Assembly: GCF_039543525.1 (NCBI RefSeq)
Contig: NZ_BAABJX010000063.1
Coordinates: 1-36,261, forward strand
DNA length: 36,261 nucleotides
DNA from: Algivirga pacifica
Lineage (GTDB): Bacteria; Bacteroidota; Bacteroidia; Cytophagales; Flammeovirgaceae
Reading direction: 5' to 3'
Shown here: piece after piece, positions 30,825 through 36,261 of the stretch
Position numbering within the stretch: the stretch's first letter is position 1
How the letters are laid out: each line of letters begins with the position of its first letter
Notes under the pieces: model-generated
Seen by the model: only the letters and a program-made list of their open reading frames with translations
Told to the model about the DNA's origin: nothing
The model's database searches: none
Program-made: the position numbers and the translations under genes

Positions 30825-31880
30825 ATGTATAAAGTAGAGTATAAAAGACACATTCTGGACTTTAATTTCCCTGCTCGTACCTCCAGAGGAGCAATACAAC
30901 AAAAGGAAACCTATTTCATCAGGATCTTTCGACCGGAAAACCCTACGATAACAGGTATAGGAGAATGTAGCCCCCTTAGGGGATTGAGTATTGATGATCG
31001 CCCCGATTATGAAGACTTTCTAAGAGAATGTACCCGGCAGTTGTCCCAAATGGAAGACCTTAAGCGCTTCCGAAGTATTCCAGGGTTGGAAGAATACCCT
31101 AGTATAGCTTTTGGGATAGAGATGGCCGTATATGATTACCTGAACGGAGGAACCAGGGACTTCTTTGGAAATGATTTTAGAAAAGGTACTCAACGTATAC
31201 CTATTAATGGATTGGTATGGATGGGCGATCGTGACTTTATGCTTGAGCAAGTAAAAACAAAGCTAAAGGCAGGGTTTGATTGTATCAAGATTAAGGTAGG
31301 GGCAATCAACTTTGAGGAAGAATGTGAACTGATAGAATACATCCGTAGTAACTATACACCGGAAGAGATTACGATTAGGGTAGATGCTAATGGTGCTTTC
31401 ACTGCAGCGGATGCTTTAGAAAAATTACAGCGACTCGCTTCTTATCAACTACACTCTATTGAACAACCTATTAAGGCAGGGCAAATAGAGGTAATGCGTG
31501 AACTTTGTCAGCAAACGCCTTTACCTATTGCACTGGATGAAGAGTTGATTGGTATAAAAAGTAGTGAGAAAGCATCTCTATTGGACCGTATATCGCCTCA
31601 ATATATTATTCTAAAGCCGTCTCTTTTGGGCGGATTCCAACAATCAGAAGAATGGATCAATTTGGCAGAGGAAAGAGGAATTGGTTGGTGGATGACCTCC
31701 GCCCTAGAGGCTAATGTAGGCTTGAATGCCATTAGTCAGTTTACGGCACAGTATCCGGTGACGATGCCTCAGGGATTGGGAACGGGACAATTGTATCACA
31801 ATAATATTGATTCACCTCTAACGATAGAAAAAGGAGAGCTTTATTATGATACCACCAAAGCGTGGGGAAGCTTAGGGTAA
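30825..31880 (+). CDS. menC: o-Succinylbenzoate synthase (enolase superfamily)
   Basis: 351 residues. It dehydrates SHCHC to o-succinylbenzoate in menaquinone synthesis. The enolase-superfamily catalytic set is present: GIGECSPLRG near the N-terminus, Lys155 and Lys157 in KIKVG, metal ligands Asp187 (RVDANG), Glu213 (SIEQP) and Asp238 (ALDEE), and Lys264 in ILKPSLLGG, followed by MTSALEANVGLNAI. The KxK pair and C-terminal SALE.NVGL favour OSBS over dipeptide epimerases, but the assignment is by family resemblance. Its place 25 bp behind glpD is unusual: other men genes are not in the window. GlpD reduces menaquinone in such bacteria, which may explain the pairing. Confidence 0.85.
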   Translation: MYKVEYKRHILDFNFPARTSRGAIQQKETYFIRIFRPENPTITGIGECSPLRGLSIDDRPDYEDFLRECTRQLSQMEDLKRFRSIPGLEEYPSIAFGIEMAVYDYLNGGTRDFFGNDFRKGTQRIPINGLVWMGDRDFMLEQVKTKLKAGFDCIKIKVGAINFEEECELIEYIRSNYTPEEITIRVDANGAFTAADALEKLQRLASYQLHSIEQPIKAGQIEVMRELCQQTPLPIALDEELIGIKSSEKASLLDRISPQYIILKPSLLGGFQQSEEWINLAEERGIGWWMTSALEANVGLNAISQFTAQYPVTMPQGLGTGQLYHNNIDSPLTIEKGELYYDTTKAWGSLG

Positions 31881-31896
31881 TAAAGTGAGGGCTTCC

Positions 31897-32020
31897 ACAA
31901 TGTCGTCAACTTAAGGAAATAGTGCATATATCAAGAGTAGTGTAAACCCGCTTCAGGTCTTATCATTACATGACGTGGTGGAGCCTAAGACCAGTTTCTA
32001 CCTTTTTACTTTCAACTTAA
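31897..32020. repeat. GGTC-type palindrome, locus 2
   Basis: CAATGTCGTCAACTTAAGG (31899-31917) repeats the outer arm of the element at 14864-15097. Inside lie AAACCCGCTTCAGGTCTTA (31949-31967) and CCTAAGACCAGTTTCTACC, which pair through GGTCTTA/TAAGACC. CAACTTAAG and GCATTG at 32013-32032 echo the other outer arm. It lies 3' of menC and, in inverted orientation, matches the element at 32911-32955 on the other side of the DUF4159 gene. Confidence 0.75.
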
Positions 32021-32033
32021 GTGAAAAGCATTG

Positions 32034-32057
32034 AGGGCGACCCTAGTGGGTCGCCCT
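32034..32057. terminator. Hairpin between convergent menC and DUF4159 genes
   Basis: Arms AGGGCGACCC and GGGTCGCCCT pair perfectly around TAGT, four bases from the DUF4159 stop codon (32062). The T-tract is poor on both sides, so terminator function is likely but not certain. Confidence 0.6.
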
Positions 32058-32061
32058 TACT

Positions 32062-32727
32062 TTAATAACTCAAACATGCAAAAGCCATAATATTGGCTCC
32101 CATCCTCAAAGCATTAATTCTTACTTCCTCAGGATCATTATGGATCTCCTGATCTTCCCATCCATTTCCCAGATCACACTCATAGCTATAGAAACAAACG
32201 AGGCGACCTTCGTAAATGATTCCTAGCCCTTGGGGACGTTTCCCGTCATGTTCGTGAATCTTTGGAAGTCCATTGGTGAAATCGAATTTTTGATGGTATA
32301 TAGGGTGTGTGAAAGGCAGCTCTACAAACTCAAGATTAGGAAATACTTTTTTCATTTCTAGACGGACAAACTTGTCTAAACCATAGTTGTCATCAATATG
32401 AAGGAATCCTCCGGAAATAAGATAGTTGCGCAGATTCTCTGCTTCATCATCTGAGAAGACAACATTTCCATGTCCTGTCATGTAGACATAAGGGTAGGTG
32501 AAAATTTCCCCACTGCCGACTTCTACTACTTCATCCTCTGGATTAACATTCATACCCAGCTGGTTATTGCAGTAATCGATCAGATTAGGCAGGGCAGTTT
32601 TGTTCGCATACCAGTCACCTCCTCCATTATATTTTAGCTTCGCAATTTTAAAAGAATATTGTGCTTGGAGTAAAGAGGTTCCTCCTATAAATAGTAGAAA
32701 GGTCAGTAAATAAGTTTTTTTCCACAT
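32062..32727 (-). CDS. DUF4159 domain-containing secreted protein
   Basis: 221 residues with a signal peptide (MWKKTYLLTFLLFIGGTSLLQAQ). The mature part matches the DUF4159 family: YNGGGDWYANKTALPNLI, FTYPYVYMTGHGNVVFSDDE, LRNYLISGGFLHIDDNYGLD, LPFTHPIYHQKFDF and GIIYEGRLVCFYSYECDLGNGWED. The family has a flavodoxin-like, glutamine-amidotransferase-like shape and is usually found next to gliding or MoxR/von Willebrand genes in Bacteroidota; its biochemical role is unknown. Exported to the periplasm by prediction. Here it stands alone, flanked on both sides by inverted copies of the GGTC-type palindrome. Confidence 0.87.
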   Translation of the reverse strand: MWKKTYLLTFLLFIGGTSLLQAQYSFKIAKLKYNGGGDWYANKTALPNLIDYCNNQLGMNVNPEDEVVEVGSGEIFTYPYVYMTGHGNVVFSDDEAENLRNYLISGGFLHIDDNYGLDKFVRLEMKKVFPNLEFVELPFTHPIYHQKFDFTNGLPKIHEHDGKRPQGLGIIYEGRLVCFYSYECDLGNGWEDQEIHNDPEEVRINALRMGANIMAFACLSY

Positions 32728-32910
32728 GGTCGTATTTTAGCGCTATTGTTTAAACTCTTAAGATTAGCTATGTCTTTAGATGTAAATACATTTGCTCTTC
32801 TATCAGGAAAAGATAAAGTATTCTTTTTTTAAGCTGGTGAAAAAAAATGCTTTCAGCAAATCCTCCTTAAAAAAATGCTGTCGTACGACCCTACACTTCT
32901 ACATACCAAC

Positions 32911-32955
32911 CAATAAACTGGTCTTAGGGTCCTCCCTAAGACCTGAAGCGGGTTT
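32911..32955. repeat. GGTC-type palindrome, locus 3
   Basis: Perfect hairpin with arms GGTCTTAGGG and CCCTAAGACC around TCCT (32920-32943). It is flanked by CAATAAACT on the left and TGAAGCGGGTTT on the right. The 19 bases TAAGACCTGAAGCGGGTTT are the reverse complement of 31949-31967. The rest of 32728-32996 is AT-rich, including A-runs near 32840 and 32870, and I see no gene there. Confidence 0.88.
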
Positions 32956-32996
32956 GTACTTCTCTTTCTATATGTAGTGTTTTCTTAAGTTAGCAC

Positions 32997-33710
32997 CTAA
33001 TCCCTTATCTGCAATAGATTAAGCGTATGGCAAGCTGCCAACGCCGCTGTTTCTGCCCTTAATCTACTTTTCCCTAGACTAACCGCTTTAAACCCATGCT
33101 GCTTGGCAAAAGCGACCTCTTCTTCTGTAAAGCCTCCTTCCGGCCCAATAAGGACGCAGTAATTCTTATTCGGAGATGCTACCTTGAAAAGGTGATGGTC
33201 GGGATTCTCCGGTACATAGGCAATAAACTTTTCATCAGCCTCTACATTGCTGACGAATTCCTCGAAGGGCGTCAGTTCTCCAATATTGGGTAAGTGAAGC
33301 TTACGGGATTGTTTCATGCCCGAAACGGCTATTCGCTGTACGCGATCCGTCTTGACCACTTTACGCTCAGAATGATGGGTTAGCATAAAGCTGATTGCAT
33401 CTACTCCGATCTCTACGGCTTTCTCTACAAAAAACTCTGTTCGATCCATATTTTTTGTTGGTGCCATAGCAATATGTATACGACCTTCTGAGGTTCGATC
33501 AAAATACTCATAACGATCAATCGCTAAAACGCATTTTTTGGGATTAGCCTCCTTGATTTGGCAATCATATACGCCTCCTTTTCCGTCCCGCAGCTGAAGT
33601 ACATCACCTGTTTGCATTCGCAATACTTTTACGGCATGCTTACTGTCTTCTGCTGGAAGGGTACATGTTGTATGGTCCGGCTGTACCTCTGGATGAAAAA
33701 AGACTCTCAT
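32997..33710 (-). CDS. rsmE: 16S rRNA (uracil1498-N3)-methyltransferase
   Basis: 237 residues. It methylates N3 of U1498 in 16S rRNA, on assembled 30S subunits, with S-adenosylmethionine. The protein has an N-terminal PUA-like domain (HPEVQ..., LPAEDSKHAVKVLRMQTGD). A SPOUT knot domain follows, with KNMDRTEFFVEKAVEIG (86-102), SGMKQSRK, VLIGPEGGFTEEEVAFA (187-203) and LGKSRLRAETAALAACH (212-228). All are standard RsmE motifs. It is read alone toward DUF4159, with 269 bp between. A possible promoter lies at 33827-33857. Confidence 0.94.
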   Translation of the reverse strand: MRVFFHPEVQPDHTTCTLPAEDSKHAVKVLRMQTGDVLQLRDGKGGVYDCQIKEANPKKCVLAIDRYEYFDRTSEGRIHIAMAPTKNMDRTEFFVEKAVEIGVDAISFMLTHHSERKVVKTDRVQRIAVSGMKQSRKLHLPNIGELTPFEEFVSNVEADEKFIAYVPENPDHHLFKVASPNKNYCVLIGPEGGFTEEEVAFAKQHGFKAVSLGKSRLRAETAALAACHTLNLLQIRD

Positions 33711-33826
33711 AATATTTTTATTCCATGTTTTCTATGAAAAGCACTTCCCTGTTTTCGGGTATTCTTGATGCTTTGTCGTTTAAAATGATCAATTCCCCTT
33801 TTTATAATACATATATTCAGGGAGTG

Positions 33827-33857
33827 CAAATATGCCTTGATTATTGGGAATGCACAA
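33827..33857 (-). promoter_or_regulatory. Possible Bacteroidota-type promoter for rsmE
   Basis: On the minus strand TTG (33855-33857) is followed after 20 bases by CATATTTG (33827-33834). The Bacteroidota consensus is TTG, 19-21 bases, TAnnTTTG; this has one mismatch. It is about 117 bp upstream of the rsmE ATG. The rest of the 311-bp gap 33711-34021 is AT-rich and shows no other feature. Confidence 0.35.
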
Positions 33858-34021
33858 TAGCTTTTGTGACAAAACAATGCAAAAAGGAAGGGAGAAGGCG
33901 ATAAGAATAAAAGACCATTAAAAAAAAGACGTGTATATCAGTGGGTAATCTTACTTAAACTTTTATTCAACACTCTTTTTTAAAATAGTATATTCTTAGC
34001 AAACCTATTGCTATAGTCTAT

Positions 34022-35239
34022 ATGCCCTTATTACTTCCATTCCGAGCGTACCGTTACCATACTGATATTAATCTCTCTGCAGTTATTATGCCTTTAGAAA
34101 ATGCTCCACAAGTGATTAATAGGTTTGAGCATCAACATAGCAGCAGTCATCTAATGTACCCCGATGAGGGAGGTAAAAGCTTATCAGCTATGAAATGGTG
34201 GCAAAAAGCCTTGAACGAAAAGGTGGTAATTCGGGATGAGAAAGCAGCCTTGTATATATACGAGCAATCTACTCCAGATAGCAGTGGACAGGGGAGGTCT
34301 CTACAGAGAGGAGTCATAGGAATGATTTCTATGGAAGATGACAAACAATTGCTGCTTCATGAGGAAGTTATTCTTGAGCAATTGGAGCAAAGAGTTCGTC
34401 TTTTAGACACTACGGGTATACAAAGTAGTCCTACACATGGATTTTATACGCTAGAAACAACCTTGCTGGAAGAGTTGATGGAAGAAGCTTTACATGTTCA
34501 TTGCATTGTTTCACATGAGTTTCAGGGTACCACTTACCGTATCGGTAAAATTACTGATCCCAAAAAGATTGCCTTGTTTCAAGAAGTACTGGGGGCTGTT
34601 CCTGCCTATCTGGCTGATGGACATCATCGCTATAGAAGTAGTCAGGTGTTGTATCATAGGGATAAGAGTGCTTCCTATCATTTGATTTATTTGACCAACA
34701 TAACACATAACGACATGAGTATTCTACCAACACATCGCTTGCTGAAAAATGTTAGAGATTTTTCTCTGGACCGAATGATCTCCGCTTTGCAACCGTATTT
34801 CCATTGTGAGGTATGTGCCTCTCCTGAGGAGGTAGTAAAGCAACTGAAAGGACGTTATGGCTTTGGGTTGATCCATCGCAATTATGCTCTTTCGTTGACG
34901 CTTAAGGCAGGGTTATCTAAGCATATCCCTTGGGTGATGGATGAGTCGGTTAAAGATATTGCGACAACGGTACTACATTATTACTTGATCGAAAAGGTGT
35001 TTGGGATTAGTGGACAAGCTCAGGTGCAAAGTAGACTGATCGCTTATCAAAATGATTTGATAGATTGCTTGGATGAGCTCAATGCGTTTAAGACAGACTA
35101 TATTTTACTGAATAATGGTGTGACTGCGGAGGAGTTAATGAACGCTACTAAAAAAGGGGAGCGCATGTTGCCAAAATCAACTTGTTTTGTCCCTAAGATG
35201 GTAAGTGGGCATATTTTTGGAGATATTCGCTCTTTATAA
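34022..35239 (+). CDS. DUF1015 family protein
   Basis: 405 residues. The sequence fits the DUF1015 family: N-terminal LLPFRAYRYH, YPDEGGKSLSAMKWWQ, ALYIYEQSTP, GVIGMISMEDDKQLLLHEEV, and the hallmark YLADGHHRYRSSQV near residue 195. Later segments include ILPTHRLLKNV and a final FVPKMVSGHIFGD. The family is often found near serine-biosynthesis genes and is presumed to be an enzyme because of the conserved DGHHRY, but no activity is established to my knowledge. It is cytoplasmic, with no signal peptide. Its stop lies 103 bp before the next gene, with a promoter-like box between, so it is probably a separate unit. Confidence 0.85.
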   Translation: MPLLLPFRAYRYHTDINLSAVIMPLENAPQVINRFEHQHSSSHLMYPDEGGKSLSAMKWWQKALNEKVVIRDEKAALYIYEQSTPDSSGQGRSLQRGVIGMISMEDDKQLLLHEEVILEQLEQRVRLLDTTGIQSSPTHGFYTLETTLLEELMEEALHVHCIVSHEFQGTTYRIGKITDPKKIALFQEVLGAVPAYLADGHHRYRSSQVLYHRDKSASYHLIYLTNITHNDMSILPTHRLLKNVRDFSLDRMISALQPYFHCEVCASPEEVVKQLKGRYGFGLIHRNYALSLTLKAGLSKHIPWVMDESVKDIATTVLHYYLIEKVFGISGQAQVQSRLIAYQNDLIDCLDELNAFKTDYILLNNGVTAEELMNATKKGERMLPKSTCFVPKMVSGHIFGDIRSL

Positions 35240-35291
35240 GGTCAAGCGTATTAATGATTTACAGATTAGTCCAATTTTTTCTTGGGATAAG

Positions 35292-35322
35292 TTTTTCAAT
35301 GCAATTTTATTTAGTAAATTTG
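35292..35322 (+). promoter_or_regulatory. Bacteroidota-type promoter for the DUF177-rpmF unit
   Basis: TAAATTTG at 35315-35322 is a perfect TAnnTTTG -7 box, 20 bp upstream of the ATG at 35343. Twenty bases further up is TTT (35292-35294) where TTG is expected, so the -33 element is weak. Confidence 0.5.
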
Positions 35323-35342
35323 CAAGCCTAAATCTGAGAATC

Positions 35343-35912
35343 ATGAGAAAAGAACAATCTCCATACAGTATAGATATCTATAATCTGAAAAATGGACAGC
35401 ATCAGTTTGAAATGCAAGTAGATAAAGCGCTACTGGAATATTTCCAATCCGATGTTATGGAGGATGTCAAAGCCAAGGTTATGCTTACCGTAACCAAGAC
35501 AGAAACATCCCTGCAGGTAGATATTCATATTGATGGAAAAGTTACTCTTCTTTGTGATCGTAGTTTAGAAGCGTTTGACGAGCCTTTTGAGGTAGATGAT
35601 ACGCTTTACTACAAATTTGGAGAAGCCTTTGAGGAACTAGATGACAATCTTTTTGTTATCCCTGAAAATGAACTCCAAATAGATTTGGCTCAGGCACTGT
35701 ATGACTTTATCGTCTTATCTTTACCGGCAAAACGAATTCACCCTGACTACAGAGATGAATGGGATGAAGATGAATTACTGGATGAGGATTATGCCATAGA
35801 AATTATCTATGAGGGAGAGAAAGAAGATGACAGTGACGACAACGACGAAGGAGATGATGACGATAATGACGACATCGACCCTCGTTGGCAGGATTTGAAA
35901 AAACTTAAATAG
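35343..35912 (+). CDS. YceD/DUF177 family protein
   Basis: 189 residues from the ATG at 35343; upstream in-frame codons add only an AT-rich leader and overlap the DUF1015 gene. The fold core is recognisable in VTLLCDRSLEAFDEPFEVDD, a variant of the C.R.L...... motif of DUF177, and in LAQALYDFIVLSLPAKRIHPD. The C-terminus is strikingly acidic (about 150-180, mostly Asp and Glu) before a basic end (WQDLKKLK). DUF177 proteins are encoded next to rpmF across bacteria and are linked to 23S rRNA/large-subunit biogenesis. Here rpmF follows after 24 bp, matching that conserved pair. Confidence 0.88.
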   Translation: MRKEQSPYSIDIYNLKNGQHQFEMQVDKALLEYFQSDVMEDVKAKVMLTVTKTETSLQVDIHIDGKVTLLCDRSLEAFDEPFEVDDTLYYKFGEAFEELDDNLFVIPENELQIDLAQALYDFIVLSLPAKRIHPDYRDEWDEDELLDEDYAIEIIYEGEKEDDSDDNDEGDDDDNDDIDPRWQDLKKLK

Positions 35913-35936
35913 CAATACAATTTAAAGGAAGTAAAA

Positions 35937-36140
35937 ATGGCGCATCCTAAACGAAAGATTTCGAGAACCAGAAGAGACAAAAGAAGAACTCACTTGAAAT
36001 TGAGCACTCCTCAATTGACAACATGTCCTACTACTGGAGAAACTCACGTGAAGCACAACGCTTACTGGTCTGAAGGTAAAATGTACTACAGAGGCCAAGT
36101 TGTGATTGATAACTCTCCAGCAGAAGAAATTGCTGAGTAA
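35937..36140 (+). CDS. rpmF: 50S ribosomal protein L32
   Basis: 67 residues. The sequence is that of a Bacteroidota L32: MAHPKRKISRTRRDKRRTHL at the N-terminus, then LTTCPTTGETHVKHNAYW and MYYRGQVVI. Only one of the zinc-ligand cysteines is present, the usual cysteine-poor form in this phylum. It is a structural component of the large ribosomal subunit. It follows the DUF177 gene by 24 bp and ends 30 bp before a strong terminator. Downstream the usual plsX/fabH neighbours are not visible, because the window ends in an apparent intron. Confidence 0.95.
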   Translation: MAHPKRKISRTRRDKRRTHLKLSTPQLTTCPTTGETHVKHNAYWSEGKMYYRGQVVIDNSPAEEIAE

Positions 36141-36170
36141 TCTCTTTGATTGTCTAATAGATAATCTACA

Positions 36171-36203
36171 GAAAGGAAAGTCCTTGTGGCTTTCCTTTTT
36201 TTT
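36171..36203 (+). terminator. Rho-independent terminator of the rpmF unit
   Basis: Arms AAAGGAAAG (36172-36180) and CTTTCCTTT (36190-36198) enclose TCCTTGTGG. The T-run continues to 36203. Confidence 0.85.
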
Positions 36204-36204
36204 A

Positions 36205-36261
36205 GTGTGCCGTGCATGGTATTTGGCTAGGTGGTGCAAGTCCACTGTGGGGGATGGTAGT
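36205..36261 (+). mobile_element. 5' end of a group II intron, cut by the window edge
   Basis: From 36205 the sequence reads GTGTGCCGTGCATGG, then GGCTAGGTGGTGCAAGTCC, then ACTGTGGGGGATGGTAGT. This resembles the start of bacterial group II introns: a GUGYG first base block, a GCAUGG segment, and the GGUG(A/C)AAGUCC stretch of domain I. It begins one base after the T-run of the rpmF terminator, the insertion habit of bacterial class C introns. The intron-encoded reverse transcriptase and domains II-VI would lie beyond the window. The call rests on recalled consensus sequences over only 57 bases. Confidence 0.68.

Noticed and set aside
32792..32977. 61-codon plus-strand reading frame upstream of rsmE's 3' end
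   Set aside because: It runs through an AT-rich spacer and the GGTC-type palindrome; no coding character.
1..36261. tRNA, rRNA or insertion sequence with transposase
   Set aside because: I looked for cloverleaf-like sequences, rRNA words and transposase motifs and found none. The only mobile element signal is the partial group II intron.

Overview
The window looks like chromosomal DNA of a Bacteroidota bacterium, most likely a marine Cytophagales-type lineage. The lineage is inferred from a giant secreted protein with a type IX secretion (T9SS) C-terminal sorting domain, the families DUF4159, DUF1015 and YceD-rpmF, AT-rich leaders without clear Shine-Dalgarno sites, and one clean Bacteroidota-type -7 box (TAAATTTG). 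No species can be named from the sequence alone.

Layout. 1-1.1 kb: a nitroreductase-family gene, its terminator, and a 73-codon remnant of a B12-binding radical SAM gene that stops where the next gene ends. 1.1-7.2 kb (minus): a secreted TPR-CHAT protease-like protein, a lipoprotein, a small outer-membrane-type protein and an unknown secreted protein. 7.8-14.8 kb (plus): a 2334-residue T9SS adhesin-like protein with three FG-GAP-like blocks, each of exactly seven repeats, alternating with cadherin-like domains. 15.3-16.9 kb (minus): purN and a UbiA-family prenyltransferase. 17.0-24.5 kb: thiamine biosynthesis, with thiS-thiC-thiE-thiG-thiH-thiF on the minus strand behind a TPP riboswitch and a TenI/ThiE-like gene converging on thiF. 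24.7-27.5 kb (minus): an AraC-type regulator and a membrane GAF protein. 27.7-31.9 kb (plus): glpK-glpD-menC, tightly spaced. 32.0-33.7 kb (minus): DUF4159 and rsmE. 34.0-36.2 kb (plus): DUF1015, YceD/DUF177 and rpmF, followed directly by what looks like the 5' end of a group II intron cut by the window edge.

The most unusual content lies between the genes. Many gaps hold large palindromes built from small interchangeable modules: a 4-8 bp hairpin, usually with a TTC/GAA triloop or a 3-4 nt variant, followed by a linker that almost always begins GTTGA or GTTCA. The linkers come in three types (GTTGAG; GTTGATTCG/GTTGAATT; GTTCATnATGTTTARTTG). Hairpin stems differ in sequence while staying self-complementary, modules are gained or lost between the two arms of one palindrome, and one end of the element usually sits within about 20 bp of a stop codon. 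In purN the element even supplies the last eight codons and the stop. A second class of hairpins (GGTCYT stems with TCCA, TCCT or AGGA tetraloops) occurs at three loci and brackets the DUF4159 gene in inverted orientation. Three of the palindromes lie inside the thi gene cluster, so they are probably transcribed. I regard this modular hairpin-linker system as the best candidate for something undescribed; its function and mobility are inference.
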